The notes under the pieces are model-generated. The model did no database searches, had not been told where the DNA came from, and worked only from the letters and a program-made list of their open reading frames with translations. A stretch of 42,878 nucleotides of DNA from Caulobacter sp. (GTDB lineage: Bacteria; Pseudomonadota; Alphaproteobacteria; Caulobacterales; Caulobacteraceae), in NCBI GenBank assembly GCA_017744495.1, contig JAGIBE010000250.1, positions 1 through 42,878 on the forward strand, read 5' to 3'. The position numbers and the translations under genes are program-made. Below are positions 19,748-27,218 of this stretch, piece by piece; position 1 is the first letter of the stretch, and every line of letters starts with the position of its first letter.

Positions 19748-20104
19748 TCAGGCGCACAAGCGCTGCGGCGCCACGTCGCGGTCGTCGGTGTCGAAAAGGT
19801 CGAAAGCCTCCTCCCAGGCCGCCTGACGCGAGGCGCGCAGCGCCGCGTCGTCGATGATCCGGACGATCTGATCCTCGCGATCGTTCCACACCAGGCCGAT
19901 GTCGGCGGCGCGTTCGGCGTCACGGCCCAACAGCAGGATGATGTCGGCCTTGCGCACCCGCTCCGGGCTGAGCCGCATCAGGGTGCGCCCGCCGCCCAGG
20001 TCGCGATGGATGTCGGCGAAGTCCAGCACGGCCGAGATCATGGCGGCGTTGACGGGGGCGACATGCCAATCCCTAGCAAGGAGATGGGGGGCGAGAAGGG
20101 TCAT
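19748..20104 (-). CDS. Hypothetical protein
   Basis: This is a 118-residue soluble protein of no recognised family, beginning MTLLAPHLLARDWHVAPVNA. It has a conserved-looking core ADIILLLGRDAERAADIGLV and an acidic end (EEAFDLFDTDDRDVAPQ), with no signal peptide and no membrane segment. The start at 20104 is supported by AGGAG eight bases upstream; the open frame extends 24 codons further but without a ribosome site. It is divergent from the WYL regulator (95 bp) and lies upstream of the flagellin leader. I found no FlaF or FlbT signature in it, although those regulators often sit near Caulobacter flagellin genes. Confidence 0.65.
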   Translation of the reverse strand: MTLLAPHLLARDWHVAPVNAAMISAVLDFADIHRDLGGGRTLMRLSPERVRKADIILLLGRDAERAADIGLVWNDREDQIVRIIDDAALRASRQAAWEEAFDLFDTDDRDVAPQRLCA

Positions 20105-20199
20105 GCTGCGGGCTCCTGATGTGCGTTCTGTCGGGCCGGTGTTTCGAGTTTCCCTTTTGAGGGTGGCGTGCGTCAAAAACGGTCGTATAGAGTCGCGCC

Positions 20200-21189
20200 A
20201 TGCGACACGACAAGGCGACCCGACTGCTTGAACTGGCCCGGATGCTGGCGGGTTCCTCCGAGGGCATGACCCTGGACGAGATGGCCCGCGCCATGGATGT
20301 GGGCCGGCGCACCGCTGAGCGGATGCGCGACGCGGTCTGGGCCGCCTTCCCCCAGATGGAGGCGATCGACGATCCGCCGACCAAGCGCTTCCGCATCCCG
20401 TCCGGCCTGGACAGCCTGTTCCAGACCCCCACCGCCGAGGAGCTGGCGGCTTTGCGCACGGCCGCCGACGGCTATGCCGCGAGCGGCGCCGAGGGGCGAG
20501 CCGCCGCTCTTCACGCCCTGGAGCGCAAGCTGATGTCGGCCCTGCGCGGCGCCGCCCGCCGCAAGGTGGCGCCCGACCTGGAGGCGCTGATCCAGGCCGA
20601 GACCATCGCCGTCCATCCGGGACCCCGCCCGTTCGAGGATGAGGCGGTGCTGTCGGCGATCCGCACGGCGGTGAAGGGCCTGCAGGCCCTGTCGTTCCGC
20701 TACGAAGGCGGCAGCGCGCCCGGCCGCACCCGCAAGGTCACGCCCCTGGGCATCCTGTTCGGCCACGCCAACTACCTGGTCGCCGCCGAGGGCAAGGATC
20801 CCAGGCCCCGCACCTTCCGCCTGGACCGCATGCAGGCCGTCACGGCCCTGGACGAGCCGGCCCCGCCGCCCGAGGACTTTTCGCTGCAGGCCTTCGCCGA
20901 CGAGAGCTTCGGCATCTTCCACGGCGAGATCGAGGACGTGGCCTTGCGCATCGGCCCCGCCCGCGCCGAGGACGCCCTGCGCTGGCGCTTCCATCCCCAC
21001 CAGGTCGTGACCCAGGAAGAGGGCGGTTCGGTGCTGGTGACCTTCCGGGCCAGCGGCTTGCGCGAACTGGCCTGGCACTTGTTCACCTGGGGCGACGCGG
21101 TGGAGATCCTCTCGCCGCCCAGCCTGCGCGAGATGATGGTCGCGGAACTGCGGACGGCGCTGAAGGCCCACGAGGGCGGCGGGACATGA
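20200..21189 (+). CDS. WYL-domain transcriptional regulator (YafY-like)
   Basis: This is a 329-residue protein with an N-terminal winged HTH (about 1-65; GMTLDEMARAMDVGRRTAER is the DNA-reading part). A WYL-type ligand domain spans about 140-235, including LSFRYEGGSAPGRTRKVTPL and the following GHANYLVAAEGKDPRP. A WCX-type C-terminal extension ends with RELAWHLFTWGDAVEILSP. WYL regulators sense nucleotides or other ligands and control stress, DNA-damage or defence genes; no defence genes are nearby. A GAGTC site ends six bases before the ATG. It converges on the alpha/beta hydrolase with a 21-bp gap. Target genes are unknown; autoregulation or the divergent 118-residue gene are candidates. 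Confidence 0.9.
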   Translation: MRHDKATRLLELARMLAGSSEGMTLDEMARAMDVGRRTAERMRDAVWAAFPQMEAIDDPPTKRFRIPSGLDSLFQTPTAEELAALRTAADGYAASGAEGRAAALHALERKLMSALRGAARRKVAPDLEALIQAETIAVHPGPRPFEDEAVLSAIRTAVKGLQALSFRYEGGSAPGRTRKVTPLGILFGHANYLVAAEGKDPRPRTFRLDRMQAVTALDEPAPPPEDFSLQAFADESFGIFHGEIEDVALRIGPARAEDALRWRFHPHQVVTQEEGGSVLVTFRASGLRELAWHLFTWGDAVEILSPPSLREMMVAELRTALKAHEGGGT

Positions 21190-21210
21190 TATCCGGCCGT
21201 CGCGTTCCGA

Positions 21211-22068
21211 TCATGGTTCAGCGGCAACGAAGCTCGTGACCAGGTCGGCGAAAGCCTGAGGGCGTTCGAGATAGAGGAGGTGGCCGCTGTCGGGGACGAC
21301 CACGCGTCGGGCTCCGGGGATCGTGGCCTCCAAAACCTTGGCCTGCTCCTGGACATCCTCGATGTCGATCGCGCCGACCAGGATCAGGGTCGGGGCGTGG
21401 ATTTCGGCTAGGCGAGGCTTGGCGATCCCGAGGGGCCGCTCACGCATGCCCGCGGCCAGGTTTCCCGGATTGGCCTTGAGCCAGGCGACGACACGAGCGC
21501 GTTCGGCATCGGCGCCCTTGGTCAGGATGTAGGGGTCCCTGGCCGCGCCCTTCAAGTCGCCCATCTTGGCCCTGAGCCCCAGCTTCAGGGTCCGAAAGAG
21601 AAAGCCCCAGGAGGCGTCGAACCCGCTGACCCAGGGGCCAGCTAACACCAGCCGGTCGACGGCTTCTGGATGAGCCAGCGCGAAATCGACCGCGACGCCG
21701 CTGCCCGAGGACGAGCCGACTAGGGTGGCGTGCTTCACGCCGAGGGTCTGCATAAGGGCTTGGAGGTCGGTCGCTGGCGTGTAGGGCGCGGTGGCGGGCG
21801 GGGAGGCGCCATAGCCGCGGCGATCATAACGGACGACCCGGAACCGAGCGCAAAGCTTCGGCCACACGTCGTCGAAGACCGCCGAGTGCAGGATGCCGTC
21901 GTGCAGCAGAACGATCGTCCTTGGCCCCGAGCCACAGGTTTCGTAGGCCAGCTTGCCGCCTGGCACATCAAGCATGCCGCGATCGGGAGACACGGCCTCG
22001 GCCGGGCTGCTGGCCAGCAGCAGGCAGCCGGCGGCGATCGCCGCGGCGGGCGTTGAAAACAGTCGCAT
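21211..22068 (-). CDS. Exported alpha/beta hydrolase
   Basis: This is a 285-residue alpha/beta-hydrolase with a signal peptide (MRLFSTPAAAIAAGCLLLAS, cleavage near SSPAEA). The oxyanion segment is TIVLLHDGIL and the nucleophile elbow LVGSSSGSG (Ser in G-x-S-x-G). The acid residue is likely the Asp in ILVGAIDIED and the His is in VPDSGHLLYLERP. Its closest general type is the esterase/epoxide-hydrolase-like group; substrate unknown. A periplasmic location follows from the signal peptide. The start is the first ATG giving a signal sequence. The gene is 24 bp past the small HTH regulator on the same strand and could share its transcript. Confidence 0.88.
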   Translation of the reverse strand: MRLFSTPAAAIAAGCLLLASSPAEAVSPDRGMLDVPGGKLAYETCGSGPRTIVLLHDGILHSAVFDDVWPKLCARFRVVRYDRRGYGASPPATAPYTPATDLQALMQTLGVKHATLVGSSSGSGVAVDFALAHPEAVDRLVLAGPWVSGFDASWGFLFRTLKLGLRAKMGDLKGAARDPYILTKGADAERARVVAWLKANPGNLAAGMRERPLGIAKPRLAEIHAPTLILVGAIDIEDVQEQAKVLEATIPGARRVVVPDSGHLLYLERPQAFADLVTSFVAAEP

Positions 22069-22092
22069 TGATGTCTCCGGGATTAAGCGCCG

Positions 22093-22341
22093 TCAGCCGG
22101 CGCGCTTGAACTCGTCTTGCTGGTGTCCGGGAGCCACTTCCGGGACGTATTCCAGGATGTCGCCGGGTTGGCACTGGAGGTAGGCGCAGATGGCCTCCAG
22201 GGTGTCGAACTTCATGCCCTTCACCTTGCCGGACTTGAGCAGGGAGAGATTGGCTTCGGTGATGCCGATGGCGCGGGCCAGCACGTTGGAGCGCACCTTG
22301 CGCCGGGCCAGCATGACGTCGAGACGGAGGATGATCGGCAT
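22093..22341 (-). CDS. Cro/CI-type HTH regulator
   Basis: This is an 82-residue XRE-type DNA-binding protein consisting only of the HTH domain: MPIILRLDVMLARRKVRSNV, then LARAIGITEANLSLLKSGKV (recognition helix region) and FDTLEAICAYLQCQPGDILE. These small proteins recur next to DUF2975 membrane proteins, as here, where its ATG overlaps the DUF2975 stop (TGATG). The pair probably works together, with the membrane protein controlling the regulator, but the signal is unknown. The open frame extends upstream within DUF2975 in another frame; homology begins at 22341. Confidence 0.88.
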   Translation of the reverse strand: MPIILRLDVMLARRKVRSNVLARAIGITEANLSLLKSGKVKGMKFDTLEAICAYLQCQPGDILEYVPEVAPGHQQDEFKRAG

Positions 22342-22937
22342 CAGACGAACGCCTCCCGGTCTTCCTCGATCTCGCGGCCCACCCGCATGACCTCGCCGAT
22401 CACGAAGACCAGCAGGCCCAGCACGAAGGCCTGGACGCTGGCCATGTGGGCCCAGTTCCTGTCGATCTCGTAGCCGGTGGCGCTGAGGACCAGATGGCAG
22501 GCGAACGGCGACACGGCGTAGGCGCACAGCCATACGCCGATGCGCCGGAACTGGGCGGCGTTGGCGGGGGCGAACACCTTGCCGCCGGCATAGAGCCGAA
22601 ACAGGCCCCGCGCGCTCCAGAACAGCATGATGATCGGCGTGGCGCGCACAATCCCCACCAGGCAGTAGACCAGCCTATGGACTAGGGGCAACGAGCCGAA
22701 GGCCACCGAGTTGGGCGGGCCGTCGCCGATGTAGCAGTTGTCCGGCCCGATCCGCAGCAGTTCGCCCTTGTAGAACAGCATGGCGATGAGGGCGGCGGCC
22801 AGAATGGCCACGGAGACGGCGAGCAGGCCGGTGAACAGCCAAGCCAGGGCGCGGCTGCCCAGGCGCACGCGACGCTGGGCGGCGGTCTCGGGCGCGGTCA
22901 GGGTCTCGGCGCGAGGCTTGAGCATGATGACGGACAT
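22341..22937 (-). CDS. DUF2975 membrane protein
   Basis: This is a 198-residue protein with four predicted membrane segments: about 31-55 (ALAWLFTGLLAVSVAILAAA), 87-107, 128-148 and 165-185. The pattern LFRLYAGGKVFAPANAAQFR between helices two and three is characteristic of DUF2975. Function is unknown; the family is repeatedly paired with a small XRE regulator, as here, and may act as its membrane-bound controller. GGAG eight bases before ATG 22937 fixes the start. The 58-bp upstream gap is AT-rich with a TTGACA (minus strand, 22987-22982) that may be a -35 element; no convincing -10 was found. Confidence 0.85.
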   Translation of the reverse strand: MSVIMLKPRAETLTAPETAAQRRVRLGSRALAWLFTGLLAVSVAILAAALIAMLFYKGELLRIGPDNCYIGDGPPNSVAFGSLPLVHRLVYCLVGIVRATPIIMLFWSARGLFRLYAGGKVFAPANAAQFRRIGVWLCAYAVSPFACHLVLSATGYEIDRNWAHMASVQAFVLGLLVFVIGEVMRVGREIEEDREAFV

Positions 22938-22995
22938 TGGACAATCTCCAGTGTCCTTACGCTCGTTCCGAAATTTCTTTCTGTCAAACGATAAT

Positions 22996-24015
22996 TTACT
23001 GAGCTGCCACCAGCCTCAACAACGCCAACTCCTTCGCCCTCGGCGACCCTGCCCGGCGCTTGGGCAGCTGGCTGGTCTCGAAGGCTTCCAGCACCTTGGG
23101 ATGGATATAGGCCGCGCGACAGACGGCCGGGGTGTTGCCGAGCAGGCCCGCCACCGCCTTGACGCAGGTGTTGAGCGTGCGCTTGGCCTCCGTCTGGGTG
23201 GCCGGCTTGGGGCTCATGCTCAGAGCCTCCAGCGCCGCCAGCGAGCCGTACCAAGTGCGGAAGTCCTTGGCCGAGAAGTCCTCGCCGCAGGCCGCGCGGA
23301 TGTAGTCGTTGACGTCGCTGCTCTCGATCGCGCGCCGCTGGCCGTCCTCGTCGAGATACTGGAACAGCCGCTGGCCGCGCAGCTCCTGGCAGGCGCCGAC
23401 GATCCGCGCCAGACGGCGATCGCGAAAGCCCGTCTTGTGCATCTTGCCGCTCTTGCCCCGGAACTCGAACACCGCCCCGCCGCCGGCCAGCTTCAGGTGG
23501 CGCTTCTGCATCGTGGTCAGGCCGAAGCTCTTGTTGGTTTTGGCGTACTCGTCGTTGCCCACCCGGATCAGGGTCAGCTCCAGCAGGCGGACGACGGCGG
23601 CCAGCACCTTCTCGCGGGGCAGGCCGCGGCGGGCGAGGTCGGCCTCGACCCGCTTGCGCAGGCGAGGCAGGGCGCGGCCGAAGGCGGCCATGCGGTCGTA
23701 CTTGCGCGCGTCGCGGTCGGCCCGCCAGTCGGGGTGGTAGCGATACTGCTTGCGGCCCTTCTGGTCGCGGCCCACCGCCTGGATGTGGCCGTTCGGGTCG
23801 GGGCAGATCCAGACGTTGGTCCAGGCCGGCGGGATCACCAGCGCCTTGATCCGGGCCAGGGTGGCCTCGTCCTTCACCGGACGACCATCTTCGTCGATGT
23901 ACGAGAAGTTCTTGCCGTGGGCGAGGCGGCGGATGCCCTGCTCCTGGTCGTTGACATAGGCCAGCAGGGTGCGCTCGGCGGGCGTGGTTTCAAGCGTGTC
24001 GCGGGGCATGATCAT
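22996..24015 (-). CDS. DNA topoisomerase IB
   Basis: This is a 339-residue eukaryote-like type IB topoisomerase, which relaxes supercoils through a 3'-phosphotyrosyl intermediate. Conserved parts are FSYIDEDGRPVKDEATLARI, PPAWTNVWICPDPNGHIQAV and GRKQYRYHPDWR. Catalytic-domain segments are LIRVGNDEYAKTNKSFGLTT, KHLKLAGGG-type Lys/His context, SAKDFRTWYGSLAAL (Arg-Thr-Trp), and the nucleophilic Tyr in CRAAYIHPKVLEAF (about residue 303). The start is MIMPRD at 24015 (ATG also at 24009); the 46 upstream codons are Arg/Pro-rich and unrelated. The gene is divergent from rlmJ across 136 bp. These enzymes are widespread in alphaproteobacteria alongside gyrase, with a modest physiological role. Confidence 0.93.
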   Translation of the reverse strand: MIMPRDTLETTPAERTLLAYVNDQEQGIRRLAHGKNFSYIDEDGRPVKDEATLARIKALVIPPAWTNVWICPDPNGHIQAVGRDQKGRKQYRYHPDWRADRDARKYDRMAAFGRALPRLRKRVEADLARRGLPREKVLAAVVRLLELTLIRVGNDEYAKTNKSFGLTTMQKRHLKLAGGGAVFEFRGKSGKMHKTGFRDRRLARIVGACQELRGQRLFQYLDEDGQRRAIESSDVNDYIRAACGEDFSAKDFRTWYGSLAALEALSMSPKPATQTEAKRTLNTCVKAVAGLLGNTPAVCRAAYIHPKVLEAFETSQLPKRRAGSPRAKELALLRLVAAQ

Positions 24016-24151
24016 CGTCCCGCGAGACGGCCGACGACGGCCTGTTCTGAAATATCCTGGCCCATCACCCGGCTCCCAGCCTAATCCACGCCCCCAAGTT
24101 TTTGGCCAACGTGGTAGACGAAGCGCCGGTTCCGGGAGCGACACGCCAGAC

Positions 24152-24973
24152 ATGAACTACCGACACGCCTTCCACGCCGGCAATTTCGCCGACCTGCAGA
24201 AGCACGCGATCCTGCTGGCCCTGCTGGAGGCCCTGACGGCCGAGGAGACGCCGCTGTCGGTGATCGACACCCACGGCGGGGCCGGCGCCTACGACCTGGG
24301 CGACGACATGGCCCAGCGCTCGGGCGAGGCGGCGGCGGGGATCTGGCGGCTGATGGCCACGCCGGATGCTCCCCCGGTGTTCGCGCCCCTGGTCGCGGCG
24401 GTGAAGGCGCTGAACGGCGGCAAGGACGGGACGCTGTATCCGGGCTCGCCGCTGCTGATCGCCAAGGCCTTGCGCAAGACCGACCGCTACACCGCCTGCG
24501 AGCTGCGCGACGACGATTTCGACAGCCTGCGCCGCACCCTGGCGCCCTACGCCTTCGCCCAGGCGGTCAAGGCCGATGGCTACGCCACCGCCGCCGCGCG
24601 GGCGGGCAAGGGAGGGCGCACCTTCGTGCTGATCGATCCGCCGTTCGAGCGTCCCGACGACTACGCCCAGACGGTCGCCACCACCAAGGCCGTGCTGGCC
24701 AAGGACAAGGACGCGGTGATCGCCGCCTGGATGCCGCTGAAGGACCTGGAAACCTTCGACGCCCTCATGCGCGCGATGGAAACCGTCACGAATGACGCGC
24801 TAGCAGCGGAACTTCGCCTTCGCCCCCTGACGGACCCGATGAAGATGAACGGCTGCGCCATGGTCATGGTCGGGACACCCAAGCCCGCCGAGGGCGCGAT
24901 CGTCGGGGTCACCACTTGGCTGGCCGACAATCTCGGTGAGGCCGGGGCCAAGGCGCGGATCTGGCGCGCGTGA
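24152..24973 (+). CDS. rlmJ: 23S rRNA (adenine(2030)-N6)-methyltransferase
   Basis: RlmJ methylates A2030 of 23S rRNA using S-adenosylmethionine. The 273-residue protein starts MNYRHAFHAGNFADLQKHAI, the family's N-terminal signature. It has the SAM-loop segment VIDTHGGAGAYDL and the catalytic motif VLIDPPFERPDDY (DPPF/Y). Length matches E. coli RlmJ (about 280). The upstream open frame overlaps the divergent topoisomerase leader; homology begins at 24152. The stop overlaps the chrA GTG start by four bases (GTGA), so chrA is translationally coupled to it. Confidence 0.95.
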   Translation: MNYRHAFHAGNFADLQKHAILLALLEALTAEETPLSVIDTHGGAGAYDLGDDMAQRSGEAAAGIWRLMATPDAPPVFAPLVAAVKALNGGKDGTLYPGSPLLIAKALRKTDRYTACELRDDDFDSLRRTLAPYAFAQAVKADGYATAAARAGKGGRTFVLIDPPFERPDDYAQTVATTKAVLAKDKDAVIAAWMPLKDLETFDALMRAMETVTNDALAAELRLRPLTDPMKMNGCAMVMVGTPKPAEGAIVGVTTWLADNLGEAGAKARIWRA

Positions 24974-26250
24974 CAACTGCCGGCCAACCCAGTTTCCGGG
25001 AAGCGTTCTGGGTCTGGCTCAAGGTCGGCTGCCTGGGCTTCGGCGGTCCGGCCGGGCAGATCGCCTTGCTGCATCGGGAGGTGGTCGAGCGGCGCGCCTG
25101 GGTCGATGAGGAGCGCTTCGCTCACGCGCTCAGCTTTTGCATGCTGCTGCCCGGCCCCGAGGCCCAGCAGCTGGCCACCTGGCTGGGCTGGCGGCTGCAC
25201 GGGGTGCGCGGCGGGATCGCGGCGGGGCTGCTGTTCGTGTTGCCGGGCCTGGTGGTAATGCTGGGGCTCTCGGCTCTCTATGTCGCCCACGGTCGCGCCA
25301 GTTGGGCCGGACCGGCCCTGCTGGGGCTGAAGGCGGCGGTGGTCGCCCTGGTGCTGCAGGCCCTGCTGCGCATGGGCGGGCGAGCGATCAAGGGCTTAGC
25401 CGGGTGGTGGGCCGCGGGCCTAGCGTTCCTGGCCCTGACCTTCACGGTCGTTCCGTTCCCGCTGATCATCCTCGCCGCCGGCGTGGTCGGTTGGGCGCTG
25501 GGCGGCGGTGCGGTCGCGGCGCAATCGTCGGAGACGATCGCAAAGACCCCTTGGCGCACGGCGCTGGTCTGTCTCGTGGCTTGGCTGGCGCCGGTGCTGC
25601 TGGCCCTGGCGGCCGCGCCGGGCTCGACCCTGGCCAAGATGGGCGGGGTGTTCAGCGTCCTGGCGGTGGTCAGCTTCGGCGGCGCCTATGCCGCCCTGGC
25701 CTATGTGGGGCAGGCGGCCGGCGCGCTCGGCTGGCTGGCGCCGGGGCAGATGCTGGATGGGCTTGGGCTGGCCGAGACCACACCTGGGCCGCTGGTGCTG
25801 GTGCTGGTCTTCGTCGGTTTCGTCGGCGCCTACCAGAGCGCCCCGGCCGAATGGGCCTGGATCGCCGCCCTGGCCGGCGGGCTGATGGCGGCCTGGACCA
25901 CCTTCGCCCCGTCGTTCCTATGGATTTTCGCCGGCGGGCCGTTCTTCGACCGTCTGCGCTCACGCCCCCGGCCGGCCCGCGCCCTGGCCCTGGTCTCGGC
26001 CGCCGCCGTCGGGGTGATCGCCAACCTTGCGGTCTGGTTCACCGTCCACCTGCTGTTCCGGACGGGCGCGGTCCGGAGCTGGGGCCTGCTGCGGGCCGAG
26101 TTGCCGGATCTGGCCAACCTGAATCTTCCGGCGGCGGGGCTGACGCTCCTGGCCTGCGGTCTGGTCTTCGCCCTGCGCGCACCGGTCCTGGCGACGGTGG
26201 GAGCCATGGTCGCCGCCGGCCTGGTGCTGGGCGCGACCGGTCTGATTTGA
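24970..26250 (+). CDS. chrA: Chromate transporter, CHR family
   Basis: This is a 426-residue, about 12-segment inner-membrane protein with the two homologous halves of long-chain CHR proteins. Half one has FWVWLKVGCLGFGGPAGQIA, RERRAWVDEERFAHALSFCM-type residues and the LLPGPEAQQLATWLG motif. Half two has SFGGAYAALAYVGQAAGALG and LAETTPGPLVLVLVFVGFVG. CHR proteins export chromate by proton antiport in characterised cases, but many chromosomal members have no proven role. The GTG start is fixed by coupling to rlmJ. No chrB-type regulator is nearby, which weakens a dedicated chromate-resistance reading. Confidence 0.9.
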   Translation: MTTAGQPSFREAFWVWLKVGCLGFGGPAGQIALLHREVVERRAWVDEERFAHALSFCMLLPGPEAQQLATWLGWRLHGVRGGIAAGLLFVLPGLVVMLGLSALYVAHGRASWAGPALLGLKAAVVALVLQALLRMGGRAIKGLAGWWAAGLAFLALTFTVVPFPLIILAAGVVGWALGGGAVAAQSSETIAKTPWRTALVCLVAWLAPVLLALAAAPGSTLAKMGGVFSVLAVVSFGGAYAALAYVGQAAGALGWLAPGQMLDGLGLAETTPGPLVLVLVFVGFVGAYQSAPAEWAWIAALAGGLMAAWTTFAPSFLWIFAGGPFFDRLRSRPRPARALALVSAAAVGVIANLAVWFTVHLLFRTGAVRSWGLLRAELPDLANLNLPAAGLTLLACGLVFALRAPVLATVGAMVAAGLVLGATGLI

Positions 26251-26333
26251 GCGCGACGCCGCGATTTATCGACTCCGTCCGCTCGAAAACCGTGTTATGC
26301 TGCACTGCACAAAACGGTTGTTGGAGCTCGGCC

Positions 26334-27029
26334 ATGACCCTGTCGTTCCTTCCCGAAACCCCCAAGATCGATCTCGAGAAAGGCCCCCATCTGGTGGCCG
26401 GGGCGGCCTCGCCGCTGTGGCTGATGTTCGGCGGCGCCGCCATGGCCGGGGCCACCTGGTGGTGGTGGTCGGCCCGCTGGCGCGAGGCGGTGAATGTCGA
26501 GGCCCTGATGGCCGTGGCTCCCACCCCCGCGCTCGCCGAAATCCCCCTGACTCCTGAGCCGACGCCTCCTGAACCGACGCCCGAGCCCATCGAACTGTCG
26601 CCCGAGCCGTTGATCGATCCTGTCACGGAGGCCCCCGTCCTGGCCCCGGTCGAGCTGGAAACGCCCGAGCCGGTCGCCGCCGCCGCGACCGCCGCGGCCG
26701 AAATCGTCGCCGAGGCGGTGCAGGAGACGCTCGACACCGCTGAGACCGTGGTCGCCGAGACCGCCGAGACGATCGAGGTCGCGGCCGAACCGCTGGTCGA
26801 GGCCGCCGTCGAACAGGCCGAGGCGGTCGGCGACGACCTGACCCTGCTGGTCGGCATCGGTCCTAAGCTGGCGGCGTCCTTGGCCGACCTGGGCGTTACC
26901 CGCTTTGAACAGATCGCCGCCTGGGGGCCTGAGGAACTGGCCGACTTCGACGCCAAGCTGAGCCTGAAGGGCCGCGCCGAGCGCGATGCCTGGGTCGCCC
27001 AGGCGAAGCGGCTGGCGGCAGGTTCCTGA
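26334..27029 (+). CDS. Membrane-anchored helix-hairpin-helix protein
   Basis: This is a 231-residue protein in three parts. The N-terminus has one membrane segment (LWLMFGGAAMAGATWWWWSA, about residues 28-47). Residues about 60-165 are Pro/Glu-, then Ala/Glu-rich, likely extended or coiled. The C-terminal about 60 residues carry a helix-hairpin-helix-like domain: LTLLVGIGPKLAASLADLGV then RFEQIAAWGPEELADFDAKL. Such domains bind DNA non-specifically or mediate protein contacts, and are also found in NADH-dehydrogenase-linked and ribosomal proteins. Function is unknown. The longer open frame upstream overlaps chrA out of frame, so the ATG at 26334 is used. A dyad TGCACTGCA and a GACTC site lie upstream. 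Confidence 0.78.
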   Translation: MTLSFLPETPKIDLEKGPHLVAGAASPLWLMFGGAAMAGATWWWWSARWREAVNVEALMAVAPTPALAEIPLTPEPTPPEPTPEPIELSPEPLIDPVTEAPVLAPVELETPEPVAAAATAAAEIVAEAVQETLDTAETVVAETAETIEVAAEPLVEAAVEQAEAVGDDLTLLVGIGPKLAASLADLGVTRFEQIAAWGPEELADFDAKLSLKGRAERDAWVAQAKRLAAGS

Positions 27030-27056
27030 TAGCTCCAGCTTAGCTCCCCTTAAATT

Positions 27057-27189
27057 CCGTCATCCCGGGCCTTGTGCCCGGGACCCCTCTGTCGGCCGCA
27101 AATGCAGCAGGGGCGGTTCGCTGGCGAACCGCTTGCGCTTCACGTGCGAGCTGAACGAGGGGTTTCGGGCGCAAGGCCCGGAATGACGG
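27057..27189. repeat. 133-bp intergenic element with 31-bp terminal inverted repeats
   Basis: The arms 27057-27087 and 27159-27189 match as reverse complements at 27 of 31 positions, and three of the four differences allow G-U pairing in RNA. Each arm also folds on itself (CCCGGGC/GCCCGGG in the left). The centre holds a perfect GCGGTTCGC/GCGAACCGC hairpin (27113-27132). The CGTCATYCCGGGCC ends resemble short intergenic repeats common in alphaproteobacteria. It sits between the convergent ends of the HHH gene and meaB and may act as a terminator. Confidence 0.75.
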
Positions 27190-27218
27190 TTGCAAGGTGG
27201 TGGGCCGATTTTAGTGGG

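Noticed and set aside
24016..24153. N-terminal extension of topoisomerase IB to 24153.
   Set aside because: Overlaps the rlmJ start region, is Arg/Pro-rich and unlike the family.
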